From contig JAFIEP010000020.1 of assembly GCA_020832495.1 (NCBI GenBank), positions 1 through 33,860 on the forward strand: a stretch of 33,860 nt of DNA, in the 5' to 3' direction. Both the position numbers and the translations under genes were made by a program. Positions 1-6,488 of this stretch are shown piece after piece (the stretch's first letter is position 1; every line of letters starts with the position of its first letter). This stretch comes from Acidimicrobiia bacterium (GTDB taxonomy: Bacteria; Actinomycetota; Acidimicrobiia; Acidimicrobiales; Acidimicrobilacustridaceae). Under the pieces are notes generated by a model. That model saw only the letters and a list, made by a program, of their open reading frames with translations. It made no database searches and was not told the origin of the DNA.

Positions 1-41
1 GGGCGCCAACCATGTCACGCCGGGTTGCCTGCCCGGGTGGT

Positions 42-80
42 GGTCGTCGCTCTACCCGCGGGTGGGGGGGGGCGACGACC
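42..80 (-). terminator. Stem-loop just past the stop of the 2TM gene
   Basis: GGTCGTCGC (42-50) pairs perfectly with GCGACGACC (72-80), and the enclosed segment contains the smaller palindrome ACCCGCGGGT. The hairpin starts directly after the minus-strand stop codon at 81, where a terminator for that gene would lie. There is no U-tract, and the G run at 63-72 could be an unreliable homopolymer near the window edge. Confidence 0.4.
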
Positions 81-278
81 TCACTCGCCGATGTCGTCGT
101 CGCTCATTCGTTCCATCTCGCGCTGGACCTCGGCCTCACCAATGGGCTTGGACCCGCCGTAGACGCCCCAGGCGTGCATGACCACCCCGAAGCCCCAGAA
201 CACGATGGAGAAGATCGGCCAGAAGAAGTCGGCGCCGGTGAAGGCCCAGATGGCCACCAGCAGCGTGTTGACCGCCAC
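81..278 (-). CDS. 2TM domain protein (small two-helix membrane protein)
   Basis: This is a small membrane protein of unknown function, 65 residues from a GTG at 278. Two hydrophobic helices (about residues 3-14 and 18-38) are joined by the short turn TGADFFWP, and the pattern W.F(G)..FFWP followed by GFGVVMHAWGVYG is typical of the 2TM domain family. The reading frame stays open to 368, and codons 279-368 encode the basic segment AIKRLKAKRDVRNHLFVY, which normally precedes the first helix in this family. The true protein therefore almost certainly begins upstream of 278, but no ATG, GTG or TTG is visible before the in-frame stop at 369-371. Either a frameshift lies near 365 or a rare start is used. 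A reasonable RBS-like GAGGAGG lies around 363-369. Confidence 0.7.
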   Translation of the reverse strand: MAVNTLLVAIWAFTGADFFWPIFSIVFWGFGVVMHAWGVYGGSKPIGEAEVQREMERMSDDDIGE

Positions 279-447
279 GTAAACGAACAGGTGGTTGCGA
301 ACGTCCCGCTTGGCCTTCAGCCGTTTGATCGCCGCCTTACGCTTCTTGTCGGCGTCCCTGCGCCCTCCTCAGGTCCCCGGATCCCGAGGCTCCGCCGCCT
401 CGCCACCCGGTGCCGGGATCCGTTGGGATGACCACGGTCGCGTGGCC

Positions 448-453
448 TACACT
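448..453 (+). promoter_or_regulatory. Possible -10 box of the tRNA-Arg gene
   Basis: TACACT lies 26 nt before the first base of the tRNA and fits the actinobacterial TANNNT -10 pattern. The best -35 candidate, TTGGGA at 423-428, is 19 nt away, so the pair is weak. Confidence 0.3.
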
Positions 454-479
454 TTCGCTTCGCGCCTCCTCGGCGCTCT

Positions 480-553
480 GCGCTCGTAGCTCAATTGGAT
501 AGAGCATCTGACTACGGATCAGAAGGTTGGGGGTTCGAGTCCCTCCGAGCGCG
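480..553 (+). tRNA. tRNA-Arg (anticodon ACG)
   Basis: The cloverleaf folds completely by eye. The acceptor stem is GCGCTCG (480-486) with CGAGCGC (546-552), and the discriminator is G553. The D arm begins GCTC (489-492) with GAGC. The anticodon stem TCTGA/TCAGA encloses the loop CTACGGA, giving anticodon ACG at 514-516. The variable loop is 5 nt, and the T arm GGGGG-TTCGAGT-CCCTC contains one G-T pair. CCA is not encoded. A34 would be deaminated to inosine to read CGN arginine codons. The gene stands alone between minus-strand genes. I found no second copy of its 3' end in the window that would mark an integrated element. Confidence 0.95.
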
Positions 554-616
554 CTGAAGTTCCAGCTCAGGGCGGTGCGGCCCGACGGATCCTCCCCTCG
601 GCCGCTCCGCCCGCAG

Positions 617-1009
617 TCACCTGTCGTCGACGAGTAGCTCGACTGGGCCGCCGTCGGGATACGTGACGACGATGTGCATCTCACCGCCGGTGGCGGTGAC
701 GAAGCGCTTGAGGGTGGACAGGAGCATGTCGCTGCGGTGCTCGAGGCGGGAGACCTCGGACTGGTCCATGTCGAGCAGCTCGGCCACTGTGGACTGGGTG
801 AGCGCTCGGGCTTCGCGGAGCCGGCGAAGGGTGGCCTGGCGGCTGTTGATCTCAGCCAGGACGGCGTCGTAGCGAGCCTTGGCACGCGGCTTGGTCCCGA
901 GCAGCGCCTTGAACCGCTCATGAGCGTTGCCGGGCTGAGCCCAGTCCTGGTCGCTGATCGTGGTGTCGGCGGCCTTGGCGGTATCGGTGGGAATGGTGCG
1001 GTTGGTCAT
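617..1009 (-). CDS. XRE-family antitoxin-like DNA-binding protein
   Basis: The protein has 130 residues from an ATG at 1009, with GAGGG a few bases upstream. Residues 61-105 form a Cro/C1-type helix-turn-helix (LRRLREARALTQSTVAELL, then MDQSEVSRLEHR), and the C-terminal part (TGGEMHIVVTYPDGGPVELL) resembles the tail of HigA-type antitoxins. Its ATG overlaps the TGA of the upstream reading frame (ATGA at 1006-1009), the arrangement of higBA operons in which toxin precedes antitoxin. That upstream toxin frame is broken here, so this is probably an orphan antitoxin or autoregulator. It should bind operator DNA as a dimer. A cross-acting antitoxin role is possible but not shown. Confidence 0.8.
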   Translation of the reverse strand: MTNRTIPTDTAKAADTTISDQDWAQPGNAHERFKALLGTKPRAKARYDAVLAEINSRQATLRRLREARALTQSTVAELLDMDQSEVSRLEHRSDMLLSTLKRFVTATGGEMHIVVTYPDGGPVELLVDDR

Positions 1010-1237
1010 CGGTTCCCTCGCTTCACGATGGGAGTGGTGTCGGAGTACTGGCGTGCGTAGTGATCGAGTCGGGCTTCGGCCTCGGTGCGGTTCGCCGGGT
1101 ACCAGTTGTTGCCCAGGGCGGTCGTGTCGCCGCCTGCCTCCGAGGGCGATCGACACGCTCAGCAGCGGTCCGTAGGCCCACCACATCACTCGACGAACCC
1201 ACGTCTGGGTGCTGGAGAGCTGTTGCCCGCCGTCCAC
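1006..1237 (-). pseudogene. Frame-broken RelE/HigB (Gp49-like) toxin remnant
   Basis: Two reading frames together resemble the C-terminal half of a RelE/ParE-superfamily toxin. The first frame (about 1237-1150) gives VRRVMWWAYGPLLSVSIALGG, which matches the family's RVLWAYGP...LLLGGDK strand. The second (about 1150-1006) gives GGDTTALGNNWYPANRTEAE and then ARLDHYARQ, which matches the usual GDKTGNWxxWY.....A...Y..HL ending. The switch falls at the G-rich stretch around 1145-1155. No N-terminal half is recognisable; an unrelated minus-strand open segment and then an antisense propeller fragment lie upstream. The family assignment is from pattern memory. The coupling to the XRE gene (ATGA overlap) supports it. 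Confidence 0.5.
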
Positions 1238-1380
1238 CGACCGACGGCTACGAAAGTCCTCACATACAGACCGACGCGATCAGCGACCGATGGAACTCGC
1301 CGTCCCGTTCGGCTGGCAGATCTCGCCGTCGGCGAACTCCTTCCGGATGCAGTCAGACAAGTAGGCGGCCCGCTCCCCGG
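1238..1380. other. Junction sequence without a recognisable gene
   Basis: A short minus-strand open segment ends at 1280-1282 (TGERAAYLSDCIRKEFADG and so on). It has coding-like composition but no start and no match I recognise. It sits between the toxin remnant and the propeller fragment and looks like debris from recombination. Confidence 0.3.
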
Positions 1381-1636
1381 TCAGGCTGGTCCGGACGGAA
1401 ACCTGTGGTTCACCAACCGGGGGAACGATTGGATCGGGCGGGTGGTCCCCCCGACACCAGAGCCGGGTGCGCCGTCGGCAGTGGTCGGCACGCCGGGCGA
1501 CGCGCAGGTGTCGGTCGAGTGGATGGCCGACAACGGCATCTCCGAGGGCTTCGACGACGGGACGTGCCGCCCGACCGTGGCGGTGTCACGCCAAGCCATG
1601 TCGGCGTTCCTGTACCGCTTCGACACCGAGCTCTGA
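1381..1636 (+). pseudogene. 3' fragment of a Vgb-like propeller/SLH protein
   Basis: From about 1381 the frame reads AGPDGNLWFTNRGNDWIGRV, one beta-propeller blade of the virginiamycin-B-lyase type. It continues into APSAVVGTPGDAQVSV, the first strand of a fibronectin III domain, and then directly into EWMADNGISEGFDDG...TVAVSRQAMSAFLYRF, one S-layer-homology-like repeat. It stops at 1636. No signal peptide or start codon belongs to it, and the FN3 domain is reduced to one strand fused to the middle of an SLH repeat, so this is a deletion derivative. The closest relative in the window is the intact gene at 7868-10387, which shares the blade and the TVAVSRQAM(S/A)AFL signature. The upstream part has been replaced by the toxin-antitoxin remnant on the other strand. 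Confidence 0.75.
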
Positions 1637-1662
1637 CCCACTCCGACGGCATCCGGGGTTGA

Positions 1663-1675
1663 ACACCCGGGGTGT
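1663..1675. repeat. 13-bp palindrome after the propeller fragment
   Basis: ACACCC-G-GGGTGT is a perfect inverted repeat in the 239-bp gap between the fragment and the Fic gene. A second small inverted repeat, CGGACT (1783-1788) with AGTCCG (1796-1801), follows. Neither has a T-tract. They may be operators or weak terminators. Nothing else is recognisable in 1637-1805. Confidence 0.3.
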
Positions 1676-1805
1676 CGTGGCGGCCCGGGCACCAGAAGGC
1701 CGGCCCGATCGCGTTCTCGCCGACGCCGTGCCGCTCGGAGGATGCGGGCCTGCACGACGTCGTCGCCCAGAGATAGCGAAAGCGGACTTTTCACCAGTCC
1801 GGGTC

Positions 1806-1837
1806 TAAGTAAAGCCAACGCCTATCTGCTTTAGTTA
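1806..1837. promoter_or_regulatory. AT-rich inverted repeat upstream of fic (probable operator)
   Basis: TAAGTAAAGC (1806-1815) and GCTTTAGTTA (1828-1837) are inverted copies matching at 9 of 10 positions, separated by 12 bp. The element stands out as AT-rich in a GC-rich region and ends 38 bp before the GTG start of the Fic gene, so it overlaps the expected promoter. The Fic protein carries a C-terminal winged-helix-like segment, which makes autoregulation plausible. Confidence 0.5.
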
Positions 1838-1875
1838 CGCTGGCCGAGAGCACGTCTGCCTTCATTGGAGCCCCG

Positions 1876-3039
1876 GTGCGACCACACGCCTTCACATCCA
1901 ACGCCCGTGGCGAGGTACGCAAGACCGAGACCGGGTTCTGGGCGTTCTTCCCCTCGGATGTACCTCGGCGCGTGCCGCTGTCCGACGAGGTCGTCAAGCT
2001 CCTCGACGAGGCGACCGGCGCGGTGCACCGCCTCGGGGGCGTGGGGCGACTCGTCCCCAACCCGCACCTGCTCATCGGTCCCCACCTCCGCCTCGAGGCC
2101 GTGCTCAGCTCGCGGATCGAGGGCACCAAGACCGATGTCGGCCAGCTCCTCCTGTTCGAGGTCGGCCAAGTCCCTTCACGCGACGCCGCAGACGACGCCA
2201 CCGAGGTGAACAACTACGTCCTGGCGATGGAGCACGGACTCGAACGCATTCGAGGCGGCTTCCCCATCTCCGTCCGACTCCTCCGAGAGATGCACGAGCG
2301 ACTCCTCGAGGGAGTCCGGGGACAGAACCGCCGCCCGGGCGAGCTGCGGTCGAGCCCGGTGTGGATCGGTGGCAGCACCCTCGAGGACGCAGTGTTCGTC
2401 CCTCCACCGCCTGACGAGATGCGCCAGGCGCTGGGCGACCTCGAGCGGTTCCTCCACGAGAGCGACCTGCCGCTGCTCATCCAGCTCGCCCTGGCCCACT
2501 ACCAGTTCGAGGTCATCCACCCGTTCCTCGACGGCAACGGCCGGATCGGACGGCTGCTGATCCCGCTGATGCTCGTTCTGCGAGAAGCGCTCCCACAGCC
2601 GCTCCTGTACCTCTCCGCCTACTTCGAACACCACCGCAGCGAGTACTACGACCACCTGCTGATCACGAGTCAGAGCGGCGACCTCATGCCGTGGCTCGCA
2701 TTCTTCCTGCGAGGTGTCCGACAACAGGCACGCGACTCCGAGGAGCGAACCGTCCGGCTCGTTGAGCTGCAGCACCAGCTCCGCAACGAGCTGCTCGATG
2801 AAGGTCGCCCCAACTCGGTGATCCGGCTGGCCGAGCAGCTCTTCGCTTCCCCGGTCGTCACCGCTGCTCGAGTCGAGGCAGCGATCGGCGTCACCCGACC
2901 TACCGCTCAGGCAGCGATCGACGCGCTCGTCGAACGCGGCGACCTGCTCGAGGTGACCGGCCGGCAGCGACGTCGCATCTACGAAGCGCCCCGGATCTTC
3001 CAGGCGGTGTACGGCTCCGTCGACGGCGGGGACCGGTGA
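1876..3039 (+). CDS. Fic family protein (AMPylation-type transferase) with C-terminal winged helix
   Basis: This 387-residue protein starts at a GTG at 1876. Fic enzymes transfer AMP or another nucleotide-derived group to hydroxyl side chains of target proteins. The core motif HPFLDGNGRIGR begins at His215, the catalytic histidine, so the active site looks intact. An N-terminal Fic_N-type region (about residues 1-110) carries the inhibitory motif (S/T)xxxE(G/N) as SSRIEG, with Glu82, which places it in the self-inhibited class with an N-terminal inhibitory helix. A flap-like segment VWIGGSTLEDAVFVPPPP (about 160-175) would bind target peptides. Residues about 300-380 look like a winged helix (VTAARVEAAIGVTRPTAQAA). 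The gene is monocistronic with an upstream inverted repeat, and its neighbours are toxin-antitoxin remnants. A toxin, defence or regulatory role is inference. The length is normal for this subfamily. Confidence 0.9.
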   Translation: MRPHAFTSNARGEVRKTETGFWAFFPSDVPRRVPLSDEVVKLLDEATGAVHRLGGVGRLVPNPHLLIGPHLRLEAVLSSRIEGTKTDVGQLLLFEVGQVPSRDAADDATEVNNYVLAMEHGLERIRGGFPISVRLLREMHERLLEGVRGQNRRPGELRSSPVWIGGSTLEDAVFVPPPPDEMRQALGDLERFLHESDLPLLIQLALAHYQFEVIHPFLDGNGRIGRLLIPLMLVLREALPQPLLYLSAYFEHHRSEYYDHLLITSQSGDLMPWLAFFLRGVRQQARDSEERTVRLVELQHQLRNELLDEGRPNSVIRLAEQLFASPVVTAARVEAAIGVTRPTAQAAIDALVERGDLLEVTGRQRRRIYEAPRIFQAVYGSVDGGDR

Positions 3040-3353
3040 CCCGGTGGCCGGATCCCAGCGACGCATGCTCGTCTGGGACGGCCACGACCGGTGCCGATCC
3101 GATCGGATGGTTCTCGCGACGGTCAGTCGAACTGAAGCTCCTGGCGTCGACTTCGTCGACGACGGTGGCGGTGCGGGTGAACCCCCAGTCGACGAGCCTC
3201 CCAGTGGGGCCTTCGGGATTGCTCCCGCCCCCGATCGCCCAGGCACGGATGATCCATGTGGCATCCCAGGGTGGGTCGAACCGATGGTGCGAACGGGACC
3301 GGCGCCTCGGCTGCATCGCAGGCCCTGGATGGGAGAGCTGCTCTCGACCCCGG
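3040..3353 (-). other. Gene-free stretch with one unidentified coding-like minus frame
   Basis: Between the Fic stop and the lipoprotein stop there is no complete gene. On the minus strand, roughly 3295 to 3040, one frame has GC-rich third positions and protein-like content (AWAIGGGSNPEGPTGRLVDW, then VVDEVDARSF, then APVVAVPDEHAS), running into the Fic gene with no stop at the boundary. It may be the remains of a gene cut by arrival of the Fic locus. I do not recognise it. Confidence 0.3.
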
Positions 3354-3887
3354 CTACCCGCCCGTCGGACACCCGCTGCCGAGCTCGGGGAGCGCGAAGT
3401 CGGACCCGAAGAAGAAGCTCGGGTTCGGAGTGAGCACGCCCTGCGAACCGTCGACGTCCAGGCCGTACAGCCGCAACGGGCCAGTGGCCGCGTGGTCGCC
3501 GGGGGCCTCGAACGTCTGCACCACCACACCCTCGGCCCCGCAGGTGACCGTCGCTCCGTCTCCGACCACAACGACGAGATCGCCACCGTCCTCATCGACG
3601 ACGTCGAGGTAGTCCTCGCCGTTGCTCGAGATCGCCAAGCGGATCTCCTGGTTCACCAAGATCATCACGTCGGGTTCACCGTCTCCGTCCAGGTCGGGAT
3701 ACCACAGCTCGTCAGCTCCCTCGAAGCGGAGCGGGACATGGCCAGACGTCTGCGATGTCTCCGCCGTCTGCGACGCCTGCGACGCCTGCGACGCCTGCGA
3801 CGTAGCGCACGAAACCATCGACAACAAGGCCACACCGAGGGCCAGATGAGGGCCCAGCCAATGATGTGATCGAATCTCCATTCCCAC
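3354..3887 (-). CDS. Putative secreted lipoprotein with Asp-rich D.DGDGEPD motif
   Basis: The protein has 177 residues from a GTG at 3887, chosen because AGAGGGG lies 8 nt upstream; an ATG at 3881 is the alternative. A signal peptide (ALGVALLSMVSC) ends in a lipobox cysteine, so the mature protein should be lipid-anchored outside the membrane. A Ser-Gln-Ala repeat linker follows. The body holds WYPDLDGDGEPDVMIL, like one FG-GAP/VCBS calcium-binding repeat, then an acidic beta-rich region and an ending with two cysteines (TCGAEG, GSGC) that could form a disulfide. No catalytic motif is visible. It lies between the Fic gene and the anti-sigma-like gene on the same strand as the latter, 135 bp downstream of it. 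Confidence 0.65.
   Translation of the reverse strand: MGMEIRSHHWLGPHLALGVALLSMVSCATSQASQASQASQTAETSQTSGHVPLRFEGADELWYPDLDGDGEPDVMILVNQEIRLAISSNGEDYLDVVDEDGGDLVVVVGDGATVTCGAEGVVVQTFEAPGDHAATGPLRLYGLDVDGSQGVLTPNPSFFFGSDFALPELGSGCPTGG
3768..3803 (-). repeat. Four 9-bp tandem repeats encoding a Ser-Gln-Ala linker
   Basis: CTGCGACGC is repeated four times (the last unit ends in T) at 3768, 3777, 3786 and 3795, with degenerate units on the left. Each unit encodes one Ser-Gln-Ala step directly after the lipobox cysteine. Because the unit is a multiple of three, copy-number slippage would lengthen or shorten the tether without breaking the frame. Confidence 0.8.
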
Positions 3888-4022
3888 TGATGCTGCCCCT
3901 CTGGGAGAAGTTCCGCAACGATTCATCGCTCCACCGATCGGCCCACCGACCCACCCACCCCGTGCCTTGTCGGACCGGCGGAGGGTCAGCAATTGCGCTG
4001 GGCCAGCAGCCTGCGTGGCGAG

Positions 4023-5150
4023 CTACTCCGCTGGGTGATCGGGCAGCGAGTCGAAGAACGGCGGCCATCTGGTTCCGTCCGAGGCGCCGCCGGTGGCGAT
4101 GGCGAGCACCTCGTTGCGTTCGGCATCGATGACCACGATGCCCCAGTGGTCGACTCCTTCCCCCACACCGTCGCGTGGGAGCGCGTTGCCGCCACCGGCC
4201 ACCACCCAGACGGTGGTGGCGTCGTCGACGTCGTGGGGGTTCGGAAGCGCCGCAGCCTCGGCCACGTCGGCCCAGCTCATCCGCTTCGCCTCGGCGCTCT
4301 GAGGATCGACGTCGACGGCGGAGGTCATCCTGTGCACCCGTACGAGTGCTTCGTCGCGGGTGAGCTCACGTCGTGTCTGACGCGGACCGTACTCAGCGAC
4401 CCCCTGGTCGAAGGATTCGGCGATCGCCAGTGTGTCGCGCTCCGAGAGCCCCTCGGTGACCACGATCGCCTCGCCGTTGTCGTCCTGCACCCAGTACGAC
4501 TCGTAGCGCGACGACGCCGGCGTCGGCCCGTCGGCCGAGTGGACGAACCTCGCCGGCTTCCCGTTGACGGTCGCGGCTCTGCCCGGCCGCTCGGCATCGC
4601 CCACTCCGGTCGTCGCCAGTTCGATACGCGTCAGCACCACCCGGGGGAGGTGCTGGGCGGCCTCCTGCGTGTCCGGATCCCGGTCCCACTCCTCGGGGAT
4701 CGGTCGGGGACCGAGACGCCACTCGTCGCTCATCACCTGGGCATCGAGGACATCGCACATCGTTCGAGAGGTCCACCACTCGAACCCCGAGGGCATCTCG
4801 ACCCACGGAAAGAAGCGGTCGTCGACGTCATCGATGTCTCGGTGCTCGCACAGCGGGCCGGACCACAACGGCGCCGCCGGCGGGCCCGTCGCCGGCACCG
4901 AGGTCGACGAGGGTTGCGTCGTCGGACCGGCGACCTCGACACGTTCACCCTCCGACTCGCCTGTCGACGCGACGACGAGCGACCCGACGACAGCCAGCGT
5001 CACCACTGTCACAGCGATGGCCACGAGCCGCGCTCGACTCGGCTGCCGTAGTGGGCGGGCGGCCGACTCGGGTTCCCCCGTCGCCACCGCCGGCCACGAT
5101 TCGTGCACCCACGTGGCATAGGAACGGACCTGCTCCTCAACGCTCGGCAT
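4023..5150 (-). CDS. Single-pass membrane protein, putative anti-sigma factor
   Basis: The protein has 375 residues from an ATG at 5150. A short cytoplasmic N-terminus (MPSVEEQVRSYATWV, about 40 residues) precedes one transmembrane helix (residues 42-61, VAIAVTVVTLAVVGSLVV), followed by a Thr/Ser/Pro-rich stretch and a roughly 290-residue outer domain with several Trp and Cys residues. The start overlaps by 14 nt the stop (5137-5139) of a sigma-factor tail on the same strand. The same 14-nt overlap joins the intact sigma gene at 12228 with its partner, so this was probably translationally coupled to a sigma factor. No zinc-binding HxxxCxxC motif is visible in the N-terminus. With its sigma partner deleted it may have no function or may now respond to another sigma. 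The outer domain is not recognised. Confidence 0.6.
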   Translation of the reverse strand: MPSVEEQVRSYATWVHESWPAVATGEPESAARPLRQPSRARLVAIAVTVVTLAVVGSLVVASTGESEGERVEVAGPTTQPSSTSVPATGPPAAPLWSGPLCEHRDIDDVDDRFFPWVEMPSGFEWWTSRTMCDVLDAQVMSDEWRLGPRPIPEEWDRDPDTQEAAQHLPRVVLTRIELATTGVGDAERPGRAATVNGKPARFVHSADGPTPASSRYESYWVQDDNGEAIVVTEGLSERDTLAIAESFDQGVAEYGPRQTRRELTRDEALVRVHRMTSAVDVDPQSAEAKRMSWADVAEAAALPNPHDVDDATTVWVVAGGGNALPRDGVGEGVDHWGIVVIDAERNEVLAIATGGASDGTRWPPFFDSLPDHPAE

Positions 5151-5229
5151 CGACGTCCACCTCCAGTTCCGTGCGAAGCCGCTCGAGGGCTCGCGCCCGG
5201 TGGGTGCGAATGCTCGACGCGGTCCAGGA
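5137..5229 (-). pseudogene. Truncated sigma-70-family factor, region 4 stump
   Basis: The last 30 codons of a sigma factor remain. TASSIRTHRARALERLRTEL is the end of the region 4.2 helix-turn-helix and the basic recognition tail, followed by a stop at 5137-5139. An in-frame TGA at 5230-5232 ends the open frame upstream, and the rest of the gene is missing. The plus-strand HepT-like gene starts over this stump (5210-5229 are shared). The stump overlaps the downstream anti-sigma start by 14 nt, like the intact pair at 12228-12241. Confidence 0.7.
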
Positions 5230-5512
5230 TCACTTGAGGAGGGGCGACCTCCACGACGGTCTTGTGTACGACGCTGTTCAAGTCCGGCCGATCGAGATCG
5301 GTGAGGCGGTCAAGGGCATCGATGCTGACCTCGTGAACGCAGCGCCAGACGTGCCCTGGCGAGAGATCGCTCGCATGCGAGATCACCTCGCGCACCGCTA
5401 CTTCGACACCGACCACGCCATCGTCCAGGACGTCGTCGACAACGACCTCGACCCGCTTCTCGGCGCCGTCCACTCGCTGATCGAGCGGACCCAGGAGGCC
5501 GACGAGGCTTGA
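5210..5512 (+). CDS. HepT-like RNase toxin (DUF86 family), N-terminally short
   Basis: The protein has 100 residues from an ATG at 5210, with GGTGGG 5 nt before it. HepT proteins are HEPN-fold toxins that normally pair with an MNT nucleotidyltransferase antitoxin. The family signature is clear: RPIEIGEAVKGIDADL, then VPWREIARMRDHLAHRYFDTD, which contains the catalytic RxxxxHxY as R-DHLA-H-R-Y, and then IVQDVVDNDLDPLL. Members are usually about 110-140 residues and begin with a longer first helix. Here the homology begins exactly where a decayed sigma gene ends, so the first helix has probably been lost or rebuilt. No MNT partner gene is adjacent, which makes it an orphan. Activity is uncertain. 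Confidence 0.8.
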   Translation: MLDAVQDHLRRGDLHDGLVYDAVQVRPIEIGEAVKGIDADLVNAAPDVPWREIARMRDHLAHRYFDTDHAIVQDVVDNDLDPLLGAVHSLIERTQEADEA

Positions 5513-5548
5513 CCGGAGCCTGCCGCGTACTGGCACTTCTGCCCTCGC

Positions 5549-6334
5549 CTACGTCGGTCCGTCGCTTGGTGTCGTGCTCCAGCGCCACGCCTCGGATTCC
5601 GCCAGTGGCACGCCGCAGCGCGGGCAGTAGGGCTCGGCTTCTACGGGCTGGTGGTCACAGGTGTTGCGCGCCAGAGCCGTCCGCACGGCCCCCACGGCGA
5701 CCCGAAGCGCGCCCGCAGGCGAGAACGCACCGTCGTCGTCGAGCTCGCAGGCATCCCCAGCGGCGACATCGATAGATGCTTCCGTCGGCTCAGTGGCCCA
5801 CGGATCCGCGCCCGGGTCGTCATCAGGAGCGATCGTCACCCGGTACGAGCCGTGGCGCTCGCGCAGGTAGAACCCACGACCGTCGCAGACCCCGACGATG
5901 ACGAATGGCGCTGCCCCCACCTCGATCCGGGCATCCACACCGAGCGCAACTGCCGTGGCATCGAACCGCTCCTGGCGCTCACCGTGGGCGCGCTCCTCAT
6001 CGGCGCCGTGCTCGGCCAACGCTGACCATGCTGCAAGGAACGACGTGCGGCGAGCCGACCGCTCCGCCTCGGATTCCTGACACGGACACGCTCGTCCGCC
6101 GTCGTGGTGCCCGACATCAGCGGGGCGCGGGTGACAACCACAGCGGCAGTCGACCGCCGCGTTCACGTCGCGCAGCGGTGGTCCGGCGAGGATGGCCGCC
6201 CGCCGCGCCGGACGGGCAGCGGCGCGTGCTGCCTCGGCCTCGGCTCGCCGACGCTCGAACGCGGCACGCGACTCGGCCAGCTCCTCGTCGGAGGGCGGCA
6301 CGAATCGGCGGACGATCGGCGGATGGACGGACAT
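5549..6334 (-). CDS. Uncharacterised Cys/His-rich (putative zinc-binding) protein
   Basis: The protein has 261 residues from an ATG at 6334. The N-terminus is a charged, Ala/Glu/Arg-rich helix (about 17-50). A tight cluster follows: CRCGCHPRP at 63-70, HHDGG at 76-80 and CPCQ at 83-86, with five Cys and three His within 23 residues. The central region is beta-rich and acidic (VIVGVCDGRGFYLRERHGSY, then a DDDPGADPW segment). The C-terminus has a zinc-ribbon-like pair, CDH (226-228) and CPRCG (237-241). Metal binding is inferred from the spacing. It is divergent from the Xre-RES operon across a 154-bp gap and convergent with the HepT-like gene (36-bp gap). I do not recognise the family. It could be a nucleic-acid-binding accessory of the neighbouring toxin loci. 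Confidence 0.7.
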   Translation of the reverse strand: MSVHPPIVRRFVPPSDEELAESRAAFERRRAEAEAARAAARPARRAAILAGPPLRDVNAAVDCRCGCHPRPADVGHHDGGRACPCQESEAERSARRTSFLAAWSALAEHGADEERAHGERQERFDATAVALGVDARIEVGAAPFVIVGVCDGRGFYLRERHGSYRVTIAPDDDPGADPWATEPTEASIDVAAGDACELDDDGAFSPAGALRVAVGAVRTALARNTCDHQPVEAEPYCPRCGVPLAESEAWRWSTTPSDGPT

Positions 6335-6476
6335 GCCACGGAGCCTCTCAACCCGCCGACGCAGGCGCCAACGAGTTCCTGGTGTGAGTGCCCGGCAATC
6401 CTCGGGCCCGGCAGCTCCGCGCGGCGCCCGGGTGCTCCCGACGAGGAGAACCTCAGCAACCGGGAACGACCTGCGC

Positions 6477-6482
6477 TACCAT
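6477..6482 (+). promoter_or_regulatory. -10 box giving a leaderless Xre-RES transcript
   Basis: TACCAT ends 6 nt before the ATG at 6489 and there is no Shine-Dalgarno sequence, so transcription should begin at or next to the A of the start codon. The gap 6335-6488 to the divergent gene should also hold that gene's promoter. Confidence 0.55.
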
Positions 6483-6488
6483 CTCATC

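Noticed and set aside
2176-3372. 398-codon minus-strand open frame opposite the Fic gene
   Set aside because: Its composition is that of an antisense frame, and the Fic gene on the plus strand carries intact catalytic and inhibitory motifs.
3744-3805. Short tandem repeats that could suggest a CRISPR-like or regulatory array
   Set aside because: The 9-bp units are contiguous without spacers and lie in frame inside the lipoprotein gene as a Ser-Gln-Ala linker.
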